Shown here: positions 16,862-26,564 of the stretch, one piece after another | Layout of the letters: each line of letters opens with the position of its first letter | Position numbering within the stretch: the stretch's first letter is position 1 | From: Xanthomonas maliensis | GTDB taxonomy: Bacteria > Pseudomonadota > Gammaproteobacteria > Xanthomonadales > Xanthomonadaceae | Assembly: GCF_009192945.1 (NCBI RefSeq) | Contig: NZ_NSET01000049.1 | Span: 27,118 to 91,117 of the forward strand | Direction of reading: 5' to 3' | Length of the DNA stretch: 64,000 nt | Position numbers and translations under genes: made by a program | The notes under the pieces: model-generated | Databases searched by the model: none | What the model saw: the letters and a program-made list of their open reading frames with translations, nothing else | What the model was told of the DNA's origin: nothing

Positions 16862-17641
16862 ATGGACGACTACCTTGCTCCCGCGCCCGCCGCTGACGCC
16901 CCGCCCTGCCACATGACTCTGTCGCGTCAACACCGCATCACCGAATCCATTGCTGCCCAGATCGACACCGGCGAGTGGGGACCGGACCAGCGCCTGCCGG
17001 TGGAGCGCGCGCTGGCCGAACGCTTCGGCTGCACCCGCATCACCTTGCGCGAGGCACTGCAGCAGCTGGAGGCGGATGGCCGCATCTATCGCGAAAATCG
17101 CCGCGGCTGGTTCGTCAGCGCGCCGCGTGTGCGCTACGACCCCACCAGCATCGCCGGCTTCATGCAGTATGTCGGCGCACAAGGGCGGCGGCCACGCACC
17201 GAATTGCTGAGCGCAAGCCGGCAAGCGGCCGGTCCCGACTATGCCGCTGCCTTGCGTCTGCCGTCACCGGAGGAAGAGGTGTTCGTGCTGCAGCGCCGGC
17301 GCTGGATCGACCGCCGCGCGGTCCTGTTGGAAACCAACGTCGTGCGCGCCAGTTGGGCACCACGCCTGCTCGAGCACGATCTGGCGGGTTCGCTGTCGCA
17401 GGTGTTCAACCAGAAGCTGGGGGTGTTCCTCAGCCGTAGCCAGTTGTCGATGCATCCGGCCGGGCTGGATGCGGCGCAGGCACTGCTGCTGCAATCGACC
17501 ACCGGCACGCCGTGCTTTCGCCTGCGCCGGATCAGTTTCGCCGAGGACGGCAGTGCGGTGGAACTGGACATCGAATCCTGGCGCCACGACGCGCTGGAGG
17601 TGGTGGTGCGCACGCAAGCGCCAACGCGCGGTGCCGATTAG
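16862..17641 (+). CDS. GntR-family transcriptional regulator with UTRA domain
   Basis: 259 residues if started at 16862, or 242 from the ATG at 16913; neither has a clear ribosome-binding site. The N-terminal winged helix reads SIAAQIDTGEWGPDQRLPVE, FGCTRITLREALQQLEADG and IYRENRRGWFV, the HutC-type GntR pattern. The remaining ~170 residues are a UTRA ligand-binding domain (EEEVFVLQRRRWIDRRAVLL, CFRLRRISFAEDG). Such proteins repress nearby uptake or catabolic genes until a small ligand binds. It follows pnuC by 53 bases in the same direction, so it may control the kinase-receptor-transporter set. Confidence 0.85.
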   Translation: MDDYLAPAPAADAPPCHMTLSRQHRITESIAAQIDTGEWGPDQRLPVERALAERFGCTRITLREALQQLEADGRIYRENRRGWFVSAPRVRYDPTSIAGFMQYVGAQGRRPRTELLSASRQAAGPDYAAALRLPSPEEEVFVLQRRRWIDRRAVLLETNVVRASWAPRLLEHDLAGSLSQVFNQKLGVFLSRSQLSMHPAGLDAAQALLLQSTTGTPCFRLRRISFAEDGSAVELDIESWRHDALEVVVRTQAPTRGAD

Positions 17642-17918
17642 CCGGATCGAGCCAGCATGTGCTCAGGACACTGCGAGGAATCGGTGGTTGCTGGCCAAGG
17701 CGGGCAAGCCGCCGACGCCCATGATCGCGTTATCGAAGGCCAGCGCGTGGATGCCAGTCGCCAAGGCAGGCGCGCACGGACCGATTCGCATAGACGCCTG
17801 TTGGGCGATGCATTCGGCACGCCGTTCTGCTGAGCCCTGGGCCGATACGCCGCTGGCAGAAGCGCACGTCAGACGCGACCGCCGGGTCGATGCGTGCGTG
17901 CTCGAGCCGGCATCCCCC

Positions 17919-18755
17919 TCAGCCGAACAGCGGGCGTTGCGGATTTGCCGGCGGCAGCTCGGCCAGCAAGTGCGTCAGTTGCACGCGCTGGGCGTGCAAG
18001 GGATCGTGCATCAACAGATGCGCCAGGCGTGCGTGCCAGGCGGGCCAACGCGTTGCCAGCGCATCCATGTCGCCATCGGCAGGACGCCCTTCGGCGGTCG
18101 CCGCGACGAACGCGGTCTCGCACAACACGTTACGCCAGCCCAGCCCGGCCATACGCAGGCTCAGATCGATCAGCGCCGCGTACCAGCTGCCATAGCTGCT
18201 GGCATCCAGGCCGCCGGCCTTGCGCCGCGCGCTACCGCGCAACAGCACGGCATGGCTGGCGGCGGAAGGCAGCTCCGGATACAGCGGCGGCATCGCCGCG
18301 CAGGCGGCCGACAGCCGCTGCGGATCATCCGGCAATGGATTGATCTCGCCCAGGCGCGGCCAGGCACAGGCTTCGCCAGCATTGCTCCACGGGGTGGCGG
18401 TGGCGATCGCCGCATCGTGCCGAAAGCAGGCCTGCAGCGCCGACAACCAGCCCGGCAACGGGCGGGCGCCGCTGCCGAGCACGACCACGTCGGCGTCGCC
18501 GCAGGCCGCCAGCATCTCATCCAGATGCGCCACCTCCCCCAGCCGACGCTGGCGGCGGGTGTAATGCGCCTGCAGCGGTGTCCGCGCCAACCAGTGCTCG
18601 ATCACCGCCACACCGCGTGGCCCGGCCTGCGCATCGTCGGCCAACCACACCGGCGTTCCGGCCGGCGTGCCGCTGTCGAGCGCGCCCAGGCAGGCGTCCA
18701 GCGCTTCGTCATCCACGCCGACCGGCAATAGGAGGACCGGCAGCGGGTCGCTCAC
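17919..18755 (-). CDS. GT2-like protein coupled to xpsD
   Basis: 278 residues. The ATG overlaps the stop of xpsD by four bases, so it is translated as the last gene of the xps operon. The middle segment VVVLGSGARPLPGWLSALQ and TPWSNAGEACAWPR match the layout of family 2 glycosyltransferases, but the usual acidic DxD/NSD metal-binding residues are replaced by GSGA, so activity is doubtful. There is no signal peptide or membrane segment, hence a cytoplasmic protein. A role in secretion has not been shown to my knowledge; it could be a repurposed, non-catalytic GT fold. Confidence 0.7.
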   Translation of the reverse strand: MSDPLPVLLLPVGVDDEALDACLGALDSGTPAGTPVWLADDAQAGPRGVAVIEHWLARTPLQAHYTRRQRRLGEVAHLDEMLAACGDADVVVLGSGARPLPGWLSALQACFRHDAAIATATPWSNAGEACAWPRLGEINPLPDDPQRLSAACAAMPPLYPELPSAASHAVLLRGSARRKAGGLDASSYGSWYAALIDLSLRMAGLGWRNVLCETAFVAATAEGRPADGDMDALATRWPAWHARLAHLLMHDPLHAQRVQLTHLLAELPPANPQRPLFG

Positions 18756-21070
18756 TGCGCCTTCTGACCCGGACGCAACGGCTCCATGGCCTTGAACTTC
18801 TGCCCATACTCGTCGGTGAGATTGCGCGCTTCCTGTGGGTTGCGCACGATCGACGGGGTGATCAAGACGATTACTTCGCGGCGATTGCTGGTGCGGCTCT
18901 TGGTGCCGAACAGCGCACCGACCACCGGCAACTTGCTCAGGAACGGCACGCCATTGCTTCCGTTGGTGGTGCTGTCGTCGATCAAGCCGGCCAACATGAT
19001 GGTGTCGCCGCTCTGCACGGCGGCTTCGGTCTTGACCCGACGGGTGTTGATGTCGACGTTACAGGCGGCCGCGTTGATGGTGGCGGTTGCGGACAAGCAC
19101 GCGGTCGGTCGATCGCCCGGGCTGCTGACCTCCTGCACGATATCCAGGAACACCATGCCGTCCTTGGTGACGCGCGGGCGTACCTTGAGGATCACACCGG
19201 TATCGATGTACTGCACCGACGAGTAGCTGCTGTCGACGCCGATACCGGTATTGATCGAGGTGGAGTTGATGGCGATGCGCGAGCCCACGTTGAGCGTGGC
19301 CTCGGCATTGTTGCGTACGAATACCGACGGGGTCTGCAGCAGACGCACGTCGGTGACCTTGTCCAGCGCAGTGATGATTGCGGCGGCATTCTTGCCAAGG
19401 AAGCTCCACGCCACCCCGTCACCAGTGACCTTGCCGGCAATATCGCCCCAGATATTGCGCCCTGCCGCGCTGGGAAGTCCCGCGCCAAGACCGATACCGG
19501 TTCCATTCGATGCGCCAGAGTCGGTCGCCGTGCTTGGAGCATTGACCGCATTCTCGAAATACCAGTTGACGCCGTAGCTCAACTGACCGGTCAGGTTGAC
19601 CTCGGCCACCTGCGCCTCGATATGCACCTGCATCGGCATGACGTCGAGCTTTTCGATGACGTCGCGGATCGAGCTCCAGGCCTGCGGCGTGGACCGCACC
19701 AGCAAGGTATTGGTCTCGGCCACTGCCGACACGCCGACCTTGTCGCCCGCAACCTCCAGCGTCACCGCGCCATTGCCATTGGTGCGCGGGGACAGCTGCA
19801 GACTGCCATTGCCCAGGCCGCCGCTGCTGCCACTGCTGCCGCCGAACCCACTGCCGCTGCCAAAGCTACTCCCCGAACTGCCCGAGCCGCTGCTGTCGGT
19901 GGAATCGCTCGAGAGGTTGCCCATGTTGGCATCGCGATTGCCCAGGCCGCCGATCACGCTGCTGTCCGCGCCCGGAGCCAGCGAGGCATTGGAATCGCCG
20001 CCGCTGCTGCGGCCACCGAACACTTCCGACAATCGGTCGGCCAGGTCCTTGGCCTTGATGTACTTCAACTCGTAGGAGAACAGCCGCACGCCGCCGCCGG
20101 CGCTGTCGATGCGATCCAGCCATTGCTGGATCTGGTCCAGGTAACGCGGCTGCGGGGTGATCACCAACACCGCATTGGCGTTTTCCAATGGCATGAAACG
20201 AAACATACCGGCACTGGGCGTCTTGCTCTGTTCGCCGAACACCTTCTCCAGGTCGGCGGCCACCTTCTCGGCCTTGCCCGACTGGATCGGGAACACGCCG
20301 ACCGACATGCCCGAGAGCCAATCGACATCGAACACCTGCACCGTCCGTAGATAGTTCTCCAGCTCGGCGCGCGTACCGCCCAAGGTGATGACATTGCGCG
20401 CCGGGTCGATGCCGACGATCGCGTTGGGCCGCGCATACGGCTCCAGCACCTTCTTCATTTCGCTGGCGGAAATGTATTTCAGCGGCACCACGCGCACCTC
20501 GAAGCCGCGCGCGGCCGCCGGCGATGCAGTGCTGGGCGCAACCGTCCCGGCCAGCGCCTGATCGGCCGGGACGATGTTGTAGCGGCCGCCACTGAACACC
20601 ATGCGCGCGTTATTCCAACCCAGCACCATCTCCAGCAGGTTCAAGGCCTGTGCCGGCGAAACCGGCTTGGGCGTGGCCAGGGTCACGGTGCCCTGGACAC
20701 CCGGCGCGATCACGTAGTTCTGTCCCAGCATGTCACCCAGGATTGCCTTGACCACCGCCTGCAGCGACTCGCCTTCGAAATTGAAGGTGGCGCTGCCGCT
20801 GCTGGCCATGCCCAGCGTCGGCGCCGGGGCGGCGGCCGCGCTCTGGTTGATCATCGTGCCGGAGCCACGGCGGATCACCGGGCTGGGCTTGGCGTCGGCA
20901 TTGCCGTCGGTACGCTGCTCGCCGGTGCCCGTGGTGGTGCCGGCGGCGCCCACCCGCGGATCCAAATGCGCGTCGCGACGCACGTCCGGCGGTGGAGTGG
21001 TGGCGCAGCCGGCCAGCAGGCCGATCAGCAGGGACACGGAGAACAGGCGCGGGGTCATGCGATCACTCAT
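18752..21070 (-). CDS. xpsD: Type II secretion outer-membrane secretin XpsD
   Basis: 772 residues. The N-terminus SVSLLIGLLAGC is a lipoprotein signal with Cys22 as the lipid anchor. N0-N3 ring domains follow (residues about 90-480, e.g. VRVVPLKYISASEMKKVLEP), with a long Ser/Gly-rich insertion at about 370-425 within the N-domains. The secretin channel domain holds VPFLSKLPVVGALFGTKS and REVIVLITPSIVRNP. It forms the outer-membrane channel for folded exoproteins. The ATG at 21070 overlaps the xpsN stop (ATGA), which supports this start over Met5. The gene lies at the end of the cluster, as in Xanthomonas campestris. Confidence 0.97.
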   Translation of the reverse strand: MSDRMTPRLFSVSLLIGLLAGCATTPPPDVRRDAHLDPRVGAAGTTTGTGEQRTDGNADAKPSPVIRRGSGTMINQSAAAAPAPTLGMASSGSATFNFEGESLQAVVKAILGDMLGQNYVIAPGVQGTVTLATPKPVSPAQALNLLEMVLGWNNARMVFSGGRYNIVPADQALAGTVAPSTASPAAARGFEVRVVPLKYISASEMKKVLEPYARPNAIVGIDPARNVITLGGTRAELENYLRTVQVFDVDWLSGMSVGVFPIQSGKAEKVAADLEKVFGEQSKTPSAGMFRFMPLENANAVLVITPQPRYLDQIQQWLDRIDSAGGGVRLFSYELKYIKAKDLADRLSEVFGGRSSGGDSNASLAPGADSSVIGGLGNRDANMGNLSSDSTDSSGSGSSGSSFGSGSGFGGSSGSSGGLGNGSLQLSPRTNGNGAVTLEVAGDKVGVSAVAETNTLLVRSTPQAWSSIRDVIEKLDVMPMQVHIEAQVAEVNLTGQLSYGVNWYFENAVNAPSTATDSGASNGTGIGLGAGLPSAAGRNIWGDIAGKVTGDGVAWSFLGKNAAAIITALDKVTDVRLLQTPSVFVRNNAEATLNVGSRIAINSTSINTGIGVDSSYSSVQYIDTGVILKVRPRVTKDGMVFLDIVQEVSSPGDRPTACLSATATINAAACNVDINTRRVKTEAAVQSGDTIMLAGLIDDSTTNGSNGVPFLSKLPVVGALFGTKSRTSNRREVIVLITPSIVRNPQEARNLTDEYGQKFKAMEPLRPGQKAQ

Positions 21071-21867
21071 TGGGTCTGACCGGGGGAAGAGCCGCTCTGG
21101 CGCTGCTGTTGCAGCTGACGGCGTCGGGCTTCGATGCGCTCGCGGATGGCGCGCATCTGTTCATCGGAGGGACGTGGGGCTTCCTGCGCGCCGTCGCTGC
21201 GTTGCGGCGGCTGCGTGCTTCCAGGCGGCACGCCCGCTGGCTGCGGGGGCGCCGGCGTCGGCTGTACCGGCGTCGGTTGCGCTGCCCCCTGCTGCGGCGG
21301 TTGCGGTTGCGGTGGCGCCTGCGTGTTGACCGGCGAGGTTCCCGCCGGAGTGCGCGTATTGGCGGTGGGCGGCTGTCCGCCCTGCCCGTTGAAGACGTGC
21401 AGCTCCAAAGTCTGCGGACCGCCGGGACCTTCGATGGTGGCACTGCGCGGTTCCAGTGCCAGCAGGCGCCACCCCTTGACCGCCTCGCCGCCCAACTGGA
21501 CGCGAATCGAATCGCTGGGCTCCAGCGTCAAGGTCGCCATCTTGAAGTTGGGCGTCAGCAAGACGCCGGTCAGGCGGACCGACGATGCCGTCGTACTGCC
21601 GTCGTTGCCGGACAGGAAGAACGGATGCGGCAGGCGGTCCTCGGCGAAGGCCGGACGCGCGGCGATCTCCGCGTACTTTTCGAACGGCCCCAGGCGCTCC
21701 GGCGCCGGTGCCGGCAGTGTCGGTAGGCGTTGCACCAGTGCCGGATCGTCGGCCAGCAGGTCGACCCGCTTGCCGAGCCCGGCCACCGCCAGCACGCAGA
21801 CCAGCAACGCCCAACCGACCACGGTGGCCAGCAGCCAGGTGCGCAGACCGATCGTCTCAAGGCGCAT
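21067..21867 (-). CDS. xpsN: Type II secretion protein XpsN (GspC-like)
   Basis: 266 residues. One N-terminal membrane segment (LLATVVGWALLVCVLAVAGL) is followed by a periplasmic HR-like domain (VRLTGVLLTPNFKMATLTLE) and a long Pro/Gln-rich tail from about residue 170. XpsN takes the place of GspC in Xanthomonas, linking the inner-membrane platform XpsL-XpsM to the secretin XpsD. The ATG at 21867 has AAGGAGG seven bases upstream; it overlaps the end of xpsM by 11 bases. The proline-rich tail is the least conserved part. Confidence 0.93.
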   Translation of the reverse strand: MRLETIGLRTWLLATVVGWALLVCVLAVAGLGKRVDLLADDPALVQRLPTLPAPAPERLGPFEKYAEIAARPAFAEDRLPHPFFLSGNDGSTTASSVRLTGVLLTPNFKMATLTLEPSDSIRVQLGGEAVKGWRLLALEPRSATIEGPGGPQTLELHVFNGQGGQPPTANTRTPAGTSPVNTQAPPQPQPPQQGAAQPTPVQPTPAPPQPAGVPPGSTQPPQRSDGAQEAPRPSDEQMRAIRERIEARRRQLQQQRQSGSSPGQTQ

Positions 21868-22492
21868 TGGGGGCCTCCTTGACGGTCGCCGCCGCCGGTG
21901 CGGCGTCGTTGCTGCCCGGGCGCAGATAGCCGGCCAGCTCGAAGGCGATGTCCAGGCCATTGCCGCTTTCGTTCGGCGACAGTTGGTAGCGCTGGGCCAT
22001 GACATTGAGATTGTCGACGAACAGCCTGGGTGCGCCCTTTTCCAGGTGGTACAACACCGACGCCAGTTCCGGCGTACCGCAGCGCAGACGCACCTGTACC
22101 GCCACGCGGGTGAAGCGGTCCTTGGTTTCCGGCTGCAGCGGCGAGCGATTGCTGATCGCGCAACTGCGATTACCCGGGCTGGCGTCGCTGACCGCGCGCT
22201 CCAGCCGTTGCACCAACCCGGCCGAGGCCAGTTCGGCGGAGGTTTCCGGCAGGAATCCGGGGCGCTGCTCCAGCGTGGCGCGCGCCTGTCGCAAGCGCTG
22301 GCTGATCTCCGGCGCCTGTTGCAACTGCACGCGCACGCGCAGCTCGCGCTCGCGCAGCGAGGTCAATTCGTCCTGGATGGCGAGCAACGGCTGGGTAAAC
22401 CACGGGTGCACCAGCACCAGGTAGCCCACGCCGATGGCCAACAGCAACAGGCCCAGGGCGGCCCAGCGATCGCGCTTAACGCTGCTGGGCAT
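21857..22492 (-). CDS. xpsM: Type II secretion inner-membrane protein XpsM
   Basis: 211 residues, bitopic: a short cytoplasmic N-terminus [10 protein letters not shown], one membrane segment (AALGLLLLAIGVGYLVLV), then a periplasmic domain with a coiled-coil-prone stretch (ELTSLRERELRVRVQLQQ) and a ferredoxin-like end. It is the GspM component, partner of XpsL and XpsN in the inner-membrane platform. The start at 22492 removes an upstream open extension and overlaps xpsL by 17 bases. Confidence 0.93.
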   Translation of the reverse strand: MPSSVKRDRWAALGLLLLAIGVGYLVLVHPWFTQPLLAIQDELTSLRERELRVRVQLQQAPEISQRLRQARATLEQRPGFLPETSAELASAGLVQRLERAVSDASPGNRSCAISNRSPLQPETKDRFTRVAVQVRLRCGTPELASVLYHLEKGAPRLFVDNLNVMAQRYQLSPNESGNGLDIAFELAGYLRPGSNDAAPAAATVKEAPNAP

Positions 22493-23597
22493 CGTTGGCC
22501 TCCTTCGCATCGCCACCGGCGAGTTCGGCGGTAATGGTGAAACGATCGACATTGCGCCCGGCATCGCTTTGCAGCACCCCGGTCAGCGATGGCGTGCGCC
22601 ACAGCGAAGAGCCTTCCAGCCGGCGCACCAACGAGGATGCCTCGTTACTCAAGCCGATCAATTGCAGCTGCCCGCCTTCCACCGAAAATTTCTCCAGGTA
22701 GGTTCCCGGCGGCAGCCGCCTGGTCAATTCGTCCCAGATCTCCACCGAGGTCGGACGCGTGGCACGCAGCCGTTGGAAGAATGCTGCGCCTTCGACCAGG
22801 TCCAGCAATTGCTGACGTTCGGCAGCGACCTGGCGCGCGCGCGCGGCGCTGGCCTGCACGCGTGCACGCAGGTCGTCAGCTGCCTGTCGCCGGTTGTCCA
22901 ACAACAGCCAACCGGCGATCGCCACCAACACCAGTGCCGCCATGCTCAGCAAGAGATTCCAGCGCTGCATCGGGTCGCTGCGGCGCACGCGCCGCGCCGG
23001 CGGCAGCAGGTTGACTCCCAACGGCAGGCCCTGCGCATCGGCCACATCGATGCCAGAAAGCGCGCCGCTCCAGCTCTCGGGGACGCCGGACGGACCATCG
23101 AGCACGCGGCGCGGCACGACCACCAGCTCGGCATCGAGCTGACCGTCCTCGCGCAAGGCCAGCAAGCGCGCATCGAAATACACCTGATCGGCGCTGAAGG
23201 GCGTTTGCCGATCGATCTCGAAACGCGCCACGTCCTGCAGCCGCGGTGCGGCCGCCGCCGGCAGCCGCAGCGGACGTCGCAGCGCCTGTGCGGCGGGAAG
23301 CAACCAGTGCCGCGGCAAGGCTTCCAACGCGGTCGGCAGCACCGAGGCCAGTTCCTGCGGCTGCAGCGGCCAAGGCAGGGCAACGATCGGCTCGCAACTG
23401 TGGTCGCGCTGCCGCGCCAGCTGCAACGTCGCGCCGTCGGGCTTCAGCAGCAGGCGCGCTGGCGACAAGCCCAGCTGCCATTGCCAGCCACGCGGCAACC
23501 AGGCCAGCAAGGATTGCTGCCACCAACGCCAAAAGCCGCCAGCGCCTGGCATGGCGCGTACGCCGATCCGCCCCAAGGTATCCCGCCACGCGGTCAT
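22476..23597 (-). CDS. xpsL: Type II secretion inner-membrane protein XpsL
   Basis: 373 residues of the GspL/PilM-like family. An actin-like cytoplasmic domain (about 1-225) that recruits the ATPase XpsE is followed by one membrane segment ([19 protein letters not shown], near residue 233) and a small periplasmic domain that pairs with XpsM. The ATG at 23597 overlaps the stop of xpsK (ATGA), which fixes the start. Confidence 0.93.
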   Translation of the reverse strand: MTAWRDTLGRIGVRAMPGAGGFWRWWQQSLLAWLPRGWQWQLGLSPARLLLKPDGATLQLARQRDHSCEPIVALPWPLQPQELASVLPTALEALPRHWLLPAAQALRRPLRLPAAAAPRLQDVARFEIDRQTPFSADQVYFDARLLALREDGQLDAELVVVPRRVLDGPSGVPESWSGALSGIDVADAQGLPLGVNLLPPARRVRRSDPMQRWNLLLSMAALVLVAIAGWLLLDNRRQAADDLRARVQASAARARQVAAERQQLLDLVEGAAFFQRLRATRPTSVEIWDELTRRLPPGTYLEKFSVEGGQLQLIGLSNEASSLVRRLEGSSLWRTPSLTGVLQSDAGRNVDRFTITAELAGGDAKEANDAQQR

Positions 23598-24445
23598 TGC
23601 ACTGCTGCTCCCTCTTCCCAACGCAATACGGTATAGGCGGCCCCTGGCAAGGCCGATGCATTCATCGTCACCACCGCCCGCAATATGGCCTCGCGTCCCT
23701 GCTCCAGTCGCGCTCGGCTCTCAATACTATAGGTGTCCGAGCCACCGAACGTCGCGTCGCCCCCCGGCAAACCCGGCGGCGCATCACGCTGAGCGAGCAC
23801 TTGCTGCGCATCCAGGCCCATCGCGGTCAGCACCGGTGCCTGCGCAAACCGCGCCTCCGGGCGCGAGCGCCCGCTGTAGAGCGTCACGTTGGGCAACAGC
23901 TTGCGATAGAGCTCGCCATCCATGCCCAACACCAATCGCAACTCGCCGAGGGTCTCGAAGGGCGCGTCCTTGGCGCCGTACGGCAGCCCGGCATCGGCGT
24001 AGTCCCGATCCTCGGCACCGCCGCCTGGCTGGGTCAACGAATCGGTGTCGCGCCAATCCACGATCGCCCCGGCCAAGCGGGTGGCGCGCGCCTGTTCGAC
24101 GCCCAGCGCACGCAGCAGACCGGCCAGCAGTGCCGGCTCGGCCATGTTCAGATCGACCTTGCCGCTTTCGTCGACCACCCGAATATCCACCGTCGCCTCG
24201 CCCATCCGCCATCGATAGCGGCGGCCATCGGCGCGCCAACGGGTTTGCGCGTCGTTGCTGCGCAAGCGCATCAACGCGTACTCCAATCCGGAGCGCGCAT
24301 ATTCCTGCGCCTGGCCGCCGTTGCGCAGGGTCGATCCCTGGAACGCCTCGACCCTGGCAGTCAACGCGAACGCACCGATCATTGCGGTGAGCAAGGCGAT
24401 CAGCCACAACACCAACACCAAGGCCGCGCCGCGTGTCCGCTTCAT
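23594..24445 (-). CDS. xpsK: Minor pseudopilin XpsK
   Basis: 283 residues, the largest of the minor pseudopilins. The N-terminus [19 protein letters not shown] shows a prepilin-peptidase site after RG; as in other GspK proteins the conserved Glu5 is absent. The large globular domain ([30 protein letters not shown]) belongs to the GspK family, which caps the pseudopilus tip with GspI and GspJ. Start and stop overlap xpsJ and xpsL by four bases each. Confidence 0.93.
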   Translation of the reverse strand: MKRTRGAALVLVLWLIALLTAMIGAFALTARVEAFQGSTLRNGGQAQEYARSGLEYALMRLRSNDAQTRWRADGRRYRWRMGEATVDIRVVDESGKVDLNMAEPALLAGLLRALGVEQARATRLAGAIVDWRDTDSLTQPGGGAEDRDYADAGLPYGAKDAPFETLGELRLVLGMDGELYRKLLPNVTLYSGRSRPEARFAQAPVLTAMGLDAQQVLAQRDAPPGLPGGDATFGGSDTYSIESRARLEQGREAILRAVVTMNASALPGAAYTVLRWEEGAAVQ

Positions 24446-25080
24446 CGCGCCAGCGCTCCGCCGTTGGCCGCCTGCGGCAAAGCCACCACCAGCGGCGGCC
24501 AGTCCGCATCGTTGCTGCGGATGTCGATCTGCACCAGCAGAGGCAGACGATCATGCCATTCCCATTGCGGCAACCAGTCGCTGAGCTTGCCGCTTTGCGG
24601 ATCCAGGCCGCGATAGCGCAGGCGCAGCTGCTGCACGCCGTCAGCCAGGCGTTCCGGCGGCAGCGCGGCGCTTTCCTCGATCGGCTTGCCAGACTGCAGC
24701 ATGGTCAGCGCGATCTGCAGCACCCGCGCGTCGCCGTCGCCGGCCAGCGACAGATCGTGCAGATAGGGACCGCCGCGCCCGAGATAGTCGGGCACATCGG
24801 CGGCCCAGCGCATGCGTTGCGGCTCGCCGACGAACAGGATCGGCTGCTGGCTCTGTTGATCGATGCCCATGGCGATCGGCAAGGTGGCGGCCAAGCGTCC
24901 GCGCAGGAACTGCTCCACCGCCCTGAGCTGCTCGCTGCGCTGGGCGATCGCCTCGCCGCGTCGACTGACGGCATTGGCCGAGCGCAAGGTGGCGAACGCC
25001 AGCGCCAGGCCACCGACCAACAACATCGTGGCCAACAGCACTTCGATCAGGGTGAAGCCACCCGCACGTGCACGGCTCAT
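24442..25080 (-). CDS. xpsJ: Minor pseudopilin XpsJ
   Basis: 212 residues. The prepilin site is [16 protein letters not shown] with Glu at +5 and a hydrophobic helix behind it. With XpsI and XpsK it forms the tip complex of the pseudopilus. The start at 25080 gives a seven-residue leader and overlaps xpsI by four bases; an in-frame ATG further upstream would lie inside xpsI and is rejected. Confidence 0.93.
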   Translation of the reverse strand: MSRARAGGFTLIEVLLATMLLVGGLALAFATLRSANAVSRRGEAIAQRSEQLRAVEQFLRGRLAATLPIAMGIDQQSQQPILFVGEPQRMRWAADVPDYLGRGGPYLHDLSLAGDGDARVLQIALTMLQSGKPIEESAALPPERLADGVQQLRLRYRGLDPQSGKLSDWLPQWEWHDRLPLLVQIDIRSNDADWPPLVVALPQAANGGALAR

Positions 25081-25493
25081 GCGCCAACGCCCTGCGGATT
25101 GGCCGCCACCAGGCGCAATGTGCGCCATTCCAGACGCTGACTGGGCTGTTCGCCCCAGCGCACCACCAGCGTCAGCTGCAGCAATTGCGGCGCGCCCGGC
25201 GCGACCGGCGCCTGGTCGTTGCGGCGCGGATCGTCATAAGGCCGGACATCCAGCGACCACTGGAAGTGCCCGTTCTCGAAACTGCCGCGCTGCTGTTCGG
25301 GCACCAGCGGTTTGTCCACGCCCTGCAGCGCCAGCAAGGACTGCGCATGCAAGGTCGCACGCGTGGTTTCATCGGCCGCGCGGACCTGCCGTGCTGCGCC
25401 CGACAGCGATCCCAGCAGCAGGCTCAATGCCAAAGCCAGCAAGGCGAACGCCAGGATCACCTCAATCAGGGTGTAACCGCGCTGCCGTTTCAT
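25077..25493 (-). CDS. xpsI: Minor pseudopilin XpsI
   Basis: 138 residues. The leader MKRQRG is followed by YTLIEVILAFALLALALSLL: Tyr instead of the usual Phe at +1, Glu at +5. The small globular domain ends in RTLRLVAANPQG. It belongs to the GspI family, part of the pseudopilus tip. Overlaps of four bases with both xpsH and xpsJ indicate coupled translation. Confidence 0.92.
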   Translation of the reverse strand: MKRQRGYTLIEVILAFALLALALSLLLGSLSGAARQVRAADETTRATLHAQSLLALQGVDKPLVPEQQRGSFENGHFQWSLDVRPYDDPRRNDQAPVAPGAPQLLQLTLVVRWGEQPSQRLEWRTLRLVAANPQGVGA

Positions 25494-26002
25494 GGCGTGG
25501 CCGTCCGCAATGGCGCCGAACGCACCTCGCCGGTAATCCAGCCCACATCCACACGCCAGCGCGCATCCTTGACCGCCAGATCGATCCGGCCGCCAGTGGA
25601 TGCGCCGTCGGCGAAGAACTGAATCGCGCCCTGGTCCTGGCGTGGCTGCACCTGGCGAGCGCCGGTAAAGCGCACCTGCACGGCAGCCGGCCACTCGCCA
25701 TGATGACCACCGGGCGCTTCCCAGCGACGCTGCGCTGGATCGATCACGAAGCGCTGCGGCACGCCGGTGGCGATGGCCTGGGTGCGCGTATAGCGCAGCT
25801 GCGAGGCGATCGCCTTGCCGGCGCTACGCAGCCGCATGCCATCCACGCCACCGCTCAGCGCCGCGGCCGCAAGCACACCGGCGATGGCGATCAGCGCGAT
25901 CACCAACAACATCTCCAGCAACGACGTACCGCGATGGCGCACAGGCGCAGCAGACGCGACGCGCCGAGGCTGCAACGACAAGTGCGCGCGACGCACGATC
26001 AC
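25490..26002 (-). CDS. xpsH: Minor pseudopilin XpsH
   Basis: 170 residues from a GTG start at 26002, three bases after the xpsG stop; no ATG is available at the right place. The long basic leader ends in HRG, then TSLLEMLLVIALIAIAGVLA with Thr at +1 and Glu at +5. The C-terminal domain (YTRTQAIATGVPQRFVIDP, GGRIDLAVKDARWRVDVGW) is that of GspH. It joins the tip complex to the XpsG fibre. Confidence 0.9.
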   Translation of the reverse strand: MIVRRAHLSLQPRRVASAAPVRHRGTSLLEMLLVIALIAIAGVLAAAALSGGVDGMRLRSAGKAIASQLRYTRTQAIATGVPQRFVIDPAQRRWEAPGGHHGEWPAAVQVRFTGARQVQPRQDQGAIQFFADGASTGGRIDLAVKDARWRVDVGWITGEVRSAPLRTATP

Positions 26003-26005
26003 GCC

Positions 26006-26437
26006 TTATTGGTTCTTGATATCCGCGTCGTAACTGCTGCCGCCGGGACGCCCGTCCTTGCCGAGGCTGATCAGATCGAACGGTTGGCCTTCGCCAGGCA
26101 CGCGGTATTCGATCGCATGCCCCCACGGATCGTTGAGTTCGGCTGGTTTGGCATACGGGCCGAGCCAACCACTGCTGCCGGCCGGTTGGGTGACCAGGTC
26201 GTCGAGCTTGCTGGGCAGCTTGCCGGTATCCAGCTGGAAGTTCTCGACCTTGCCGGCCAGCGTCAGGATCTGCGACTTGGCCAGGTTGGCCTTGCCGCGA
26301 TCGGCGCCGCCAAGCACGCGGCTGCCGACCAGGGTCAGGACCGCGCCGATCAGCACGATGACGATGATGATTTCCAGCAGCGTCATGCCGGCCTGGCGGG
26401 CGCGTGATGGGCTGCGGGTAATGGAGCGCTTGATCAT
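26006..26437 (-). CDS. xpsG: Major pseudopilin XpsG
   Basis: 143 residues. The leader RARQAG is followed by MTLLEIIIVIVLIGAVLTLV with Glu at +5. The C-terminal part (LPSKLDDLVTQP, LNDPWGHAIEYRVPGEG, FDLISLGKDGRPGG) is the conserved GspG fold with its calcium-binding loop. It is the main fibre subunit. AAGGAAA seven bases before the ATG gives good translation, as expected for the most abundant subunit. A gap of 127 bases separates it from xpsF, so it may also have its own promoter. Confidence 0.96.
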   Translation of the reverse strand: MIKRSITRSPSRARQAGMTLLEIIIVIVLIGAVLTLVGSRVLGGADRGKANLAKSQILTLAGKVENFQLDTGKLPSKLDDLVTQPAGSSGWLGPYAKPAELNDPWGHAIEYRVPGEGQPFDLISLGKDGRPGGSSYDADIKNQ

Positions 26438-26564
26438 GAACGATTTCCTTGCACGTCGATGAAAATGAAGGCGTTGCCGCTCAGGCAGACTGCCAGCCGC
26501 TGCGAAGGTTCCCGGACACCCATGGCCTGGTCACTCCACAGCGATGATGAATGCGCTGCGGCGA

